The position numbers and the translations under genes were made by a program. A DNA stretch of 40,004 nt, taken from NCBI GenBank assembly GCA_903903925.1, contig CAIVAU010000006.1, forward strand, positions 1-40,004. Reading direction: 5' to 3'. A model generated the notes under the pieces. It made no database searches. It saw only the letters and a list, made by a program, of their open reading frames with translations, and was not told the DNA's origin. Every line of letters starts with the position of its first letter. Within the stretch, counting starts at the first letter, position 1. This stretch comes from an uncultured cyanobacterium. GTDB taxonomy: Bacteria > Cyanobacteriota > Cyanobacteriia > Cyanobacteriales > Nostocaceae. Shown in pieces: positions 25,009 through 32,223 of the stretch.

Positions 25009-25158
25009 CTAACTGCTAACCCAGTGTTCTTCGAGGCGGTAGCGTTCCTCTTGTGCTTTCAGCGTTAAAAGTTCTTGGTGAGTTTCGCAATAGAGAACAG
25101 CTTCCTGGATAACAGCAAGGGGGAGATCCCAATTTTCTGCTGCTGCTTCTTGTGACAT
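25009..25158 (-). CDS. Small antitoxin-like protein (possibly truncated)
   Basis: 49 residues starting MSQEAAAENWDLPLAVIQEA with the following YCETHQELLTLKAQEE block. The AENWDLP-(x)n-EA-x-x-YCE pattern recalls the C-terminal part of small cyanobacterial antitoxins found beside PIN- or DUF5615-type toxins. Those recalled proteins are usually longer at the N terminus, and an in-frame stop lies 8 codons upstream here, so this may be a remnant. No toxin gene follows; only a short open fragment does. Function by resemblance only. Confidence 0.5.
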   Translation of the reverse strand: MSQEAAAENWDLPLAVIQEAVLYCETHQELLTLKAQEERYRLEEHWVSS

Positions 25159-25236
25159 CTGGTTTATAACCTCAACCTAAGGGTGCGATCGCCATCCATC
25201 AAGATCCGGCTGACCTTCTGGCACACGACAATCATT

Positions 25237-25367
25237 CACTTTTAGTCAGCTAAATTCTCTTTGTTGGAAGTTGGAAATTGAACTGCTAACCGCTTGCTGT
25301 TAACAGTTCAGTGTTTCAACTGTTACACATAATTATGTATCAATATTGTCCTTCATTTTTAGTCATT
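25237..25367. repeat. 131-bp direct repeat, copy 2
   Basis: Near-identical to 22110-22240 (6 mismatches, no gaps). The two copies bracket the kinase-RDD and RDD genes plus the antitoxin-like remnant. Confidence 0.9.
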
Positions 25368-25499
25368 TATAATACAATAAACACCCACTTGCCAAACCGG
25401 AAAACTTCGGCAAAATAAGGTCTGTATGCCTAAGCTACCCTAAACAATAAGTGGATTAGCTTATCATATAAAGCACTTGTGACGCGGGACTTTTCAGTT

Positions 25500-25534
25500 G
25501 TGAAAGCCTAGAAATCAGGTTTCTAGGCTTTCAC
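25500..25534. terminator. 15-bp perfect hairpin
   Basis: GTGAAAGCCTAGAAA at 25500-25514 and its exact complement at 25520-25534, with loop TCAGG. There is no T-run. It is bracketed by direct repeats ATATAAAGCAC at 25466-25476 and 25554-25564, so it could be a small mobile hairpin element rather than a terminator. Confidence 0.5.
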
Positions 25535-25873
25535 CAATCCTCCACGGATTGCTATATAAAGCACATTGCAAGTAAGTAATTAAAGTACAAGGCTGATATC
25601 TAAAAACCAGAGAGAAAAAGATTTTTACTCCTAACGCCTGATTCCTAATTTATTCTAAACTTTAAAAAATAACATGAATAATGTCATTTGCAAAGATGCA
25701 TTTTTTGCTGATGCTACAATTTTCTGAGTCAGGTATTCATCAATATATAACTGAAGATAGATAGAGATTGAAATGTACATAGATAACTAGTATTATTAAC
25801 ATCAAATTCTAGATTGGAGATTCAGAGAATTCTGTGTCTTCTTCTAGAAAGCCTGAAATGAACTTAAAAAAAA

Positions 25874-27556
25874 ATGAATGAACCTTGGCAAGAAATAACC
25901 GCAAGTCTATACACGGTGAATGTGCCAATCACAGGGCAGCAAATACTAGCTCAAGCACAGCAAGCTTCTCCGCTGGAAACAACACGACCAGGACAAGCTG
26001 TTGAGTCTGGGGTGAACTATGTGGGACAACTTATTGCACAGTTAATTAGTTTTCTTCCCACTTTGCTTGGCGCACTGGTGATTTTAGTAGTAGGGTTGCT
26101 GATTGCGGTAATTGCTTCTGCGATCGTGCGGGGAATTCTCAAACGCACTAACATCGATAATCGGATTGCTGCTGGGGTCACAGGTCGTTCAGATAGAAGT
26201 GAATTACCTCAAGTAGAGAACTTAATCTCTAGCTTTATCTTTTGGGTCATCGTCCTATTAACTATAGTCGCTGTTTTACAGGCACTAAATTTACAGGCAG
26301 TCTCTCAACCCCTCAACACTTTCCTGAATCAAGTTATTGGGTATATACCCAAGTTGGTAGCTGCGGCAATTCTGTTTGCAGTTGCCTGGGTCATAGCAAC
26401 AGTTGTTAAGCTGGTGACAACACGGGGTCTGGGCGTCTTGAGGCTGGATGAGCGATTAAATCAGCAACCAAGCGTTGATACACCACCTGATCCCAACCAA
26501 TTGTCTCTCAGCGAAACAATTGGTAATGCCCTTTATTGGTTCATCTTTTTACTATTTCTGTTGCCGATTCTGAATGCTTTACAGCTTAATCAGGCACTAC
26601 AACCTGTACAGACTCTGATTACAGAAATTCTCTCAATTGTGCCGAATATCTTAGCATCAGTGCTGATTGCCGCTGTAGGCTGGCTACTTGCTACTGTGGT
26701 ACGGCGGATTGTGACCAACTTACTAGCCTCAGCAGGCACTGATCGCTTAGGTGCGCGATTTGGTTTACGGCAAACAACTTCTGGACAATCGCTGTCGGGT
26801 ATTCTTGGCACGATAGTCTATGTTTTGATTTTGATTCCTGTCGCGATCGCTGCACTCAATGCACTGCGAATTGATGCGATTTCCGTGCCGGCGATCGCAA
26901 TGCTGCAACAAATCCTTAATACTCTCCCCGCCATTTTCACAGCGGCGATCGTGTTGATTGTGGCTTACTTCCTAGGGAGGTTTGTCGCAGAACTTGTCAC
27001 TAATATTCTCACCAGTATTGGCTTTGATAACATTTTTTCCGTCCTTGGTTTCCCACCAAGAGTCAGGCGAACATCACCATCGGATGCAGCCACAACCGTA
27101 GCGGACACCCGCACACCATCAGAAATTGTTGGCATTGTGGTACTTGTAGGCATCATGCTATTTGCCACCGTTGCCGCAATTGATATCTTAAATATTCCAG
27201 CACTGACTGTATTAGTAAGTGGTCTGGTCGTGATTTTTGGTCGGATTTTGGCAGGATTGATCGTGTTTGCTGTAGGACTGTTCCTAGCAAATCTGGCATT
27301 TAACATCATTACGAGTTCTGGCGATCGCCAAGCCCTAATTTTAGGACAAGTCGCACGAGTAGCAATTATCACCTTAGTGTCAGCAATGGCACTTCAACAA
27401 ATTGGTGTTGCCAGCAGTATTGTTAATTTGGCGTTTGGATTGTTGTTAGGTGCGATCGCCGTAGCGATCGCCCTTGCCTTTGGTTTAGGTGCACGCGATA
27501 TTGCAGCAGAACAGGTGCGAGAATTACTTGCCTCTTTCAAGCGTAACCATAACTAA
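25874..27556 (+). CDS. Mechanosensitive-type membrane protein with repeated TM-helix domains (CmpX-like)
   Basis: 560 residues, mostly membrane. It repeats a unit of long hydrophobic helix plus amphipathic segment at least five times: LPTLLGALVILVVGLLIAVI, IPKLVAAAILFAVAWVIATV, VPNILASVLIAAVGWLLATV, LPAIFTAAIVLIVAYFLGRF and the final block near FGLLLGAIAVAIALAFGLG. Each is followed by a short basic or polar stretch (such as RGILKRTNIDNRI). This is the conserved TM-helix domain (PF05552) arrangement of CmpX-like proteins related to MscS channels. The last block, LAFGLGARDIAAEQVRE, is a typical C-terminal signature. There is no MscS beta-domain, so channel activity is plausible but unproven. 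The gene stands alone. Confidence 0.88.
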   Translation: MNEPWQEITASLYTVNVPITGQQILAQAQQASPLETTRPGQAVESGVNYVGQLIAQLISFLPTLLGALVILVVGLLIAVIASAIVRGILKRTNIDNRIAAGVTGRSDRSELPQVENLISSFIFWVIVLLTIVAVLQALNLQAVSQPLNTFLNQVIGYIPKLVAAAILFAVAWVIATVVKLVTTRGLGVLRLDERLNQQPSVDTPPDPNQLSLSETIGNALYWFIFLLFLLPILNALQLNQALQPVQTLITEILSIVPNILASVLIAAVGWLLATVVRRIVTNLLASAGTDRLGARFGLRQTTSGQSLSGILGTIVYVLILIPVAIAALNALRIDAISVPAIAMLQQILNTLPAIFTAAIVLIVAYFLGRFVAELVTNILTSIGFDNIFSVLGFPPRVRRTSPSDAATTVADTRTPSEIVGIVVLVGIMLFATVAAIDILNIPALTVLVSGLVVIFGRILAGLIVFAVGLFLANLAFNIITSSGDRQALILGQVARVAIITLVSAMALQQIGVASSIVNLAFGLLLGAIAVAIALAFGLGARDIAAEQVRELLASFKRNHN

Positions 27557-27629
27557 CCACCGAGCATTTAAGAGTTAGGAGTTAGGAGTTAAAATTGGAT
27601 TCTGACTCCTGACTCCTGAATTCTGTTGC

Positions 27630-28841
27630 TTAGTTCGTAGACCAATCTAAGGAAACTTTCGGTAGAACAGATGCAGTAGTAGTAGTACCATTCATCAGCC
27701 AAAGATTGTCCTCACCTGTTTTCGTATTGCGCCAGAAGATGTCAGACTTGCCATCGCCGTTGAAATCGCCAATATTAGCTTGCCAGGACGCATCAGTTTT
27801 AGGTAGAAAAGCAGCAGTGGTAACTTTTGTCCCGTCCATCAGCCAAGCAGTATTTTCACCGGTTTGAGTATTGTGCCAGAAGATATCACTCTTGCCATCG
27901 CCGTTGAAATCACCAACACTAGGCTGCCAGGATAAGTCAAGTTTTGGCTCAGAGACTGAATCAACGATAGTACCATTCATCAACCAAATGGTATTCTCAC
28001 CCGTTTTCGTATTGCGCCAGAGGAGATCAGACCTGCCATCGCCGTTAAAATCTCCAACAGTACTGATATTCCAGGATGAGTCAAGTTTTGGTAGAGAAAA
28101 CGCACTGGAGTTCGTGCCATCCATAAACCAAACAGTGTTTTCACCGGTTGTTGCATTACGCCACAGAATGTCGGACTTGCCATCACCATTAAAATCAACA
28201 ATGGTAGAAGCCCAGGATGTGTCAGTTTTAGGCAGAAAAGCAGCAGTGGTCACGTTTGTACCATTCATCAGCCAAACAGCATTCTCACCCGTTTTCGCAT
28301 TGCGCCAGAGGATGTCAGAGATGCCATCGCCATTGAAATCGGCAATCTTAGATGTCCAGTTTGGGTCAACTGACTGCTCAGAAACTTGAGAGGCAACTCT
28401 GTTACCATCCATCATCCAAATAATATTGTCACCCGTCTTCGTATTGTGCCAGAAAATATCAGTCTTGCCACTATTATCAAAATTGGCAAATTGATAATTC
28501 CAGTCTGAACTCATTTTCGGAAGACTTGCCACAGTAGGAGATTGATTTCCATTCATGAGCCAAACAGTATTATCACCCGTTTGAGTATCACGCCAGAATT
28601 TATCAGTTTTGCCATCTCCATTGAAATCAGGCAAAATCCCAGAACTAGTGTATGTGGGATTTTTATTAGGTTTGTTTGTCGCCTGTAGCTGCAATAGTTG
28701 ATTTTGTGATGATTGTGAGGACTTTGCAAGGTTCCAAGAAGTGTTTAAATTATCAACCGTTTGTGCAAAAATATTAGAGACTTGGGGAAATTGTAACGAA
28801 CTAGTATACGTGGAAAAACTTAGGGAACTTTGAGATGACAT
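27630..28841 (-). CDS. FG-GAP/VCBS-like repeat protein, seven repeats
   Basis: About 403 residues. After a Ser/Gln-rich N terminus without a classical signal peptide, seven tandem units of about 46 residues follow, each on the plan DFNGDGKSDIFWRN, TKTGENTVWLMNGT, then a variable strand ending LPK-x-D-x-SW. The DxNGDGxxD loop is a calcium-binding motif of FG-GAP/VCBS proteins. The family is often secreted or cell-surface, sometimes by type I secretion, which needs no N-terminal signal. The start was placed at the ATG at 28841; the frame is open to 28913 with a Lys-rich extension. It is the first of three paralogues. Confidence 0.85.
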   Translation of the reverse strand: MSSQSSLSFSTYTSSLQFPQVSNIFAQTVDNLNTSWNLAKSSQSSQNQLLQLQATNKPNKNPTYTSSGILPDFNGDGKTDKFWRDTQTGDNTVWLMNGNQSPTVASLPKMSSDWNYQFANFDNSGKTDIFWHNTKTGDNIIWMMDGNRVASQVSEQSVDPNWTSKIADFNGDGISDILWRNAKTGENAVWLMNGTNVTTAAFLPKTDTSWASTIVDFNGDGKSDILWRNATTGENTVWFMDGTNSSAFSLPKLDSSWNISTVGDFNGDGRSDLLWRNTKTGENTIWLMNGTIVDSVSEPKLDLSWQPSVGDFNGDGKSDIFWHNTQTGENTAWLMDGTKVTTAAFLPKTDASWQANIGDFNGDGKSDIFWRNTKTGEDNLWLMNGTTTTASVLPKVSLDWSTN

Positions 28842-29010
28842 GATGTTTGTTTTTATTAGTATTTCTAAAAGTTTTAACTGTTTTTTTTGTTTCTTTCTGT
28901 TAGAAACTAACATCTATTAGTTTTCATTTATTTGTATAAGCTTCATTTTTTATCAAATTAAGTAGTAAGCATTACATGAGTTTGTCTTGAAGAAGACTTT
29001 ACAAATCAAA

Positions 29011-29038
29011 GTAGGGGCGCAATGCATTGCGCCCCTAC
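29011..29038. repeat. Perfect 28-bp palindrome
   Basis: GTAGGGGCGCAATG followed by its exact complement. This type of palindrome is recalled as a dispersed repeat in filamentous cyanobacteria. Confidence 0.85.
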
Positions 29039-29095
29039 AATGTTGTTCATAACGATAAAAACGACTGTAAACCCGAATTTCTAACTTCTTTTGGT

Positions 29096-29250
29096 GTGAG
29101 AAAACAGGAGAGTGTGGGGAGAATGAGGAGAATGGGGAGGGTGGGAAGGGTGGGGAGTGTGGGGAGTAATATTTTCCTCACCGTCTTTACCTCCCACACC
29201 TCCCACACCTCCCACACCTCCCACACCTCCCACACTCCCCACCCTCTCCC
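29096..29250. repeat. Inverted minisatellite tracts
   Basis: A G-rich tract (units like GGGGAGTGT, 29100-29168) is followed about 20 bases later by a C-rich tract with five copies of a CTCCCACAC unit (about 29190-29240). The tracts are roughly complementary and could form a long imperfect hairpin. Confidence 0.8.
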
Positions 29251-29294
29251 CCTCCCCTCATTCTGACTCCTGACTCCTGAATTCTGAATTCTTA

Positions 29295-30617
29295 TTAGAA
29301 GGTATACCACTCCTTGGAAAGTTGCGGTTCAACAGTTGTACTAGCCACTTTTGAACCATTCATTGTCCAAATGGTGTTCTCTCCTGTGTCGTAATTGCGC
29401 CAGAAGATATCGGTCTTGCCGTCGCCGTTGAAATCGCCTAAGGTAGGCTGCCAACTTGTGCTAAGTGTTGGTAGGGTAGACACAGATGCGGTTGCACCAT
29501 TCATGAGCCACTCGGAGTTCTCACCCGTTTGAGTATTGTGCCAGAGGATGTCGGTCTTGCCATCACCATTGAAATCGCCAATACTTGCTGTCCATGCTGT
29601 GCCAAGTGTCGGTAGAACAGACTGAGTGGGAGTCGTGCCATTCATGATCCAAGCTTTGTTCTCACCAGTTTGAGTATTGCGCCAGAGGATATCGCTGGTC
29701 AAAGTGCCTTTAAAATCAGTAATGGTAGGTTGCCAAGCTGTACCAAGATTTGGCAGCGAAACCGCAGTCGGTTTCGTACTATTCATCAGCCAAATGGTGT
29801 TGTCACCGGTTTGAGTATTGCGCCAAAGGATATCGGTTGTGCCGTGACCATTAAAACTGCCGAGGCTGGGTGTCCAAGCAGGATCAAGTGTTGGTAATGC
29901 AGTCGCGGTTGCTTTCGTACCGTTCATCAACCAAATAGAGTTCGCACCAGTTTTCGTATTGTGCCAAAGGATATCGGTATTGCGACCACCGTTGAAATCG
30001 CCAACGCTGGGTGTCCAGGAAGGATCAAGTGTTGGCAACGCAGCCTGAGAGGCAATTTTTGTGCCATCCATCAGCAAAACTTCGTTCTCACCCGTTTGGG
30101 TATTGCGCAAGAGGAAGTCAGTCTTGCCATCGCCGTTGAAATCACCAATTCGATAATCCCACTGTGAACCAAGTGACGGTAGCGTAGCCTGAGAGGCAAT
30201 CTTTGTGCCGTCCATCAGCCAAATGGTATTCGCACCGGTTTGAGTGTTATGCCAGATTTTGTCGGTCTTGCCATCACCGTTGAAATCAGGAAAAATTGCG
30301 GGACTTGTTAAAAAGGGATTGGGATTAGGGTTTTGTACCTGCAGCAGAGACTGTGACGATAGTTGCTGAGTTGGTGATCCAAAGTAGCTTCCAATGCCAG
30401 AAACGACACTTAGTCCGTCTTGCAGTGATTGCCAGGAGTTTTCAATACTTGAAATACTATCTAAACTGCCTTGTAGTGATTGAAAGGAGCTTCCAATGCC
30501 CGAAAAAAGATTTGAAGTATTCAGTGGATCTAGACTTAGAAGACTATTTGAGGAATCGAGAGATTGTAATGGACTAGAACTCGTAGACACGATCAAGGAA
30601 GTTCCTGATGGCAACAT
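29295..30617 (-). CDS. FG-GAP/VCBS-like repeat protein, seven repeats
   Basis: 440 residues, paralogue of the gene at 27630. A Ser/Leu-rich N terminus (about 1-100, several SLQSL/SLDS units) precedes seven repeats of the DFNGDGKTDILWHN and TQTGENTIWLMNGT type. Repeats 3 to 5 have lost part of the calcium loop (DFNGGRNTD, SFNGHGTTD, DFKGTLTSD), so they may not bind metal; repeats 1, 2, 6 and 7 are intact. No classical signal peptide. The lead ATG at 30617 opens MLPSGTSLIVSTSSS. Probably an exported surface protein by analogy with the family; partner unknown. Confidence 0.85.
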   Translation of the reverse strand: MLPSGTSLIVSTSSSPLQSLDSSNSLLSLDPLNTSNLFSGIGSSFQSLQGSLDSISSIENSWQSLQDGLSVVSGIGSYFGSPTQQLSSQSLLQVQNPNPNPFLTSPAIFPDFNGDGKTDKIWHNTQTGANTIWLMDGTKIASQATLPSLGSQWDYRIGDFNGDGKTDFLLRNTQTGENEVLLMDGTKIASQAALPTLDPSWTPSVGDFNGGRNTDILWHNTKTGANSIWLMNGTKATATALPTLDPAWTPSLGSFNGHGTTDILWRNTQTGDNTIWLMNSTKPTAVSLPNLGTAWQPTITDFKGTLTSDILWRNTQTGENKAWIMNGTTPTQSVLPTLGTAWTASIGDFNGDGKTDILWHNTQTGENSEWLMNGATASVSTLPTLSTSWQPTLGDFNGDGKTDIFWRNYDTGENTIWTMNGSKVASTTVEPQLSKEWYTF

Positions 30618-30910
30618 AATTTTTATTTTGTGTTCATCGTCATAAACCTTTTAACTGTTTTTACGAAAATATTTCAAGTGTTATATAAGAACTTATCTAG
30701 GGTTTTAATGTTTTATTTATAAATCAAAAGGTTATGGAATAACAATAACAATGTTCTAATTGTTTTATTTGAAAATTTAAGTTGTGTCGGATATTTATAA
30801 CAAAATAAAGTGTTATTGAATAACACTTTATTGAGAATTTTTCTATTTAGAGAAATCTATTTTTTTAAGTGGGCTTTATATAGGACTAATATTTGATTTT
30901 TGAACGATAC

Positions 30911-30977
30911 GTAGGGTGGGCAGTGCTACCAAAACTTGGATGTAGTCAGCAAAATACATCAGCACTGCCCACCCTAC
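30911..30977. repeat. Inverted repeat element, 17-bp arms
   Basis: GTAGGGTGGGCAGTGCT at 30911-30927 and its exact complement at 30961-30977, separated by 33 bases. The plan (GTAGGGTGGGC arms) is recalled as a common short dispersed element in cyanobacteria. Confidence 0.8.
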
Positions 30978-31093
30978 ACTACTTGCCGGTTAAGGGGTAA
31001 AGGGTAAAAAACGTTATATATCAAGCATTCCACTCCTTTCCCCCAACCCCAGTTCCCTAAAACCTGTGCAGTATTGGGCTCCATTCCCCATGA

Positions 31094-31127
31094 CAACAAA
31101 AACCCCTAATAGCATGTTAGGGGGTTC
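31094..31127 (-). terminator. Intrinsic terminator after the short FG-GAP gene
   Basis: On the minus strand: AACCCCCTAA, loop CATGCTA, TTAGGGGTT with one bulged base, then TTTTTGTTGTC. It lies about 110 bases past the stop at 31235. Confidence 0.75.
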
Positions 31128-31234
31128 AGGAGAATGAAGTACTAGATTTTTCTACTCACAAAAATAAATTAAGCGATAATACTTGTTGTGATGTTGATCC
31201 ATACACACATAAAGTGTGATTATGATCACAATGA

Positions 31235-31897
31235 TCAACCAATACCGCAATAGTGCTCTTCCCAGTCCAAACCGGGTGTCAGAAAATTCTGCACTGAAGC
31301 TTGCAGAGTGACTGTCGTGCCCTTCATTAGCCAAACGACGTTCTCACCAGTTTGCTTATTGTGCCAGAAGATGTCGCTATTGCGATCGCCATTGAAATCA
31401 GCAATTTTGTAATCCCAATCTGAGCCAAATGTCTGTAGAGTTTTCCCATCGGCGCTTGTCACATCAAACTTCGTAGCATTCGTGCCATTCATCAGCCAAA
31501 TTTGATTCTCACCGGTTGTCTGATTGTGCCAGAAAATGTCGTTATTGACACCGCCGTTGAAATTACCAACGCTTAAATTCCAGTTGGTGTCAACAGAAGG
31601 CAGATTCTTAATAGCGGTAATGTTCGTGCCATTCATCAGCCAAACTTGATTCTCACCAGTTTTCTGATTGCGCCAAAAGAAGTCACTCCTCCCAGCCCCA
31701 TTGAAGTTTCCAGTAGCAAATATCCAGTTAAAGTCAAATTGCGGTATAAAAGCGCCTGTAGAGTTGAAATTATTGATTTGCCAAACAGCAGTTTCACCAG
31801 TTTGCTCATTGCGCCAAACGATGTCACTTTTGGCATCAGTGCAGAAATCTGCAAAAGTCACTGCCTGATTAAGTAAGGAATTAGGATCTACTGTCAT
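31235..31897 (-). CDS. Short FG-GAP/VCBS-like repeat protein, four repeats
   Basis: 220 residues, third paralogue. It has only four units and almost no N-terminal extension (MTVDPNSLLNQAVTFADFCT). The calcium loops are eroded: ADFCTDAKSD, GNFNGAGRSD, GNFNGGVNND and ADFNGDRNSD, so none matches the full DxNGDGxxD consensus. The WRN/WHN-x-x-TGENxxWLMNGT half is better kept, which suggests the fold matters more than the metal. It may be a shortened, diverging copy of the two larger neighbours. A good terminator follows. Confidence 0.8.
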   Translation of the reverse strand: MTVDPNSLLNQAVTFADFCTDAKSDIVWRNEQTGETAVWQINNFNSTGAFIPQFDFNWIFATGNFNGAGRSDFFWRNQKTGENQVWLMNGTNITAIKNLPSVDTNWNLSVGNFNGGVNNDIFWHNQTTGENQIWLMNGTNATKFDVTSADGKTLQTFGSDWDYKIADFNGDRNSDIFWHNKQTGENVVWLMKGTTVTLQASVQNFLTPGLDWEEHYCGIG

Positions 31898-32223
31898 TTA
31901 TTGTTTTGTCTAGTAAACCGTTATACAAAGTAGACTACACGAAGAAAGTCTCCTCAGGCAGCCTTAAAAATTCTAGACTGCGTAAGTAGGCTTTGTTCGT
32001 GTAGCCATAGTTTATTTGCTCAAGGATTTCAGTCCATTTTAATGGACTTAAGCTATTAGCCCGGAACTTAAGTTCTGGGCGGAATATCGGGCTGATTCAG
32101 AATGGTGCACTCCGGTCAGCCAGTAGCTACTTCGCGACCTTACCCCTACACCCTTTTCATCTTTACTGATAAAACTTTGTATGCTGGATTTGTATAGAGG
32201 TCTTAATAATTTTTTTATCAGCT
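31898..32223. other. Intergenic region between divergent genes
   Basis: 326 bases, no gene. It contains two near-palindromes close together: GTCCATTTTAATGGAC (about 32033-32048) and CCCGGAACTTAAGTTCTGGG (about 32060-32079). They look like a dispersed intergenic repeat recalled from filamentous cyanobacteria. Promoters of both flanking genes should be here. Confidence 0.6.

Larger units (their letters stand above)
24780..25873. other. Intergenic region with gene remnants, direct repeat copy 2 and a long hairpin
   Basis: It holds a 49-codon antitoxin-like gene (25009-25158), a minus-strand open fragment ending FGTVTDAEEMGQETFERW (stop at 24904-24906), the second 131-bp repeat, and a 15-bp perfect hairpin at 25500-25534. 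Another minus-strand fragment, reading SRILMDGDRTLRLRL to a stop just before the antitoxin-like ATG, abuts the 131-bp repeat and may be a gene end cut by it. The last 300 bases are AT-rich and should hold the promoter of the gene at 25874. Confidence 0.55.
28914..29294. repeat. Repeat-rich spacer between two FG-GAP genes
   Basis: It holds a perfect 28-bp palindrome, a GGGAGTGTGG-type tract facing CTCCCACAC-type repeats in inverted orientation (29096-29250), and ACTCCTGACTCCTG heptamers at 29263-29279. There is no gene; open frames read through the tracts on both strands are artefacts of the repeats. Confidence 0.75.
30618..31234. other. Intergenic region with repeat elements and a terminator
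   Basis: AT-rich from 30618 to 30880. It then holds a sequence like one end of the MITE at 36902 (30879-30906), a 17-bp inverted repeat pair (30911-30977) and an intrinsic terminator for the gene at 31235 (31094-31127). No gene seen. Confidence 0.65.

Noticed and set aside
29027..29310. Open frames on both strands rich in SHTSHT or WEVWEV
   Set aside because: They are translations of the minisatellite tracts.
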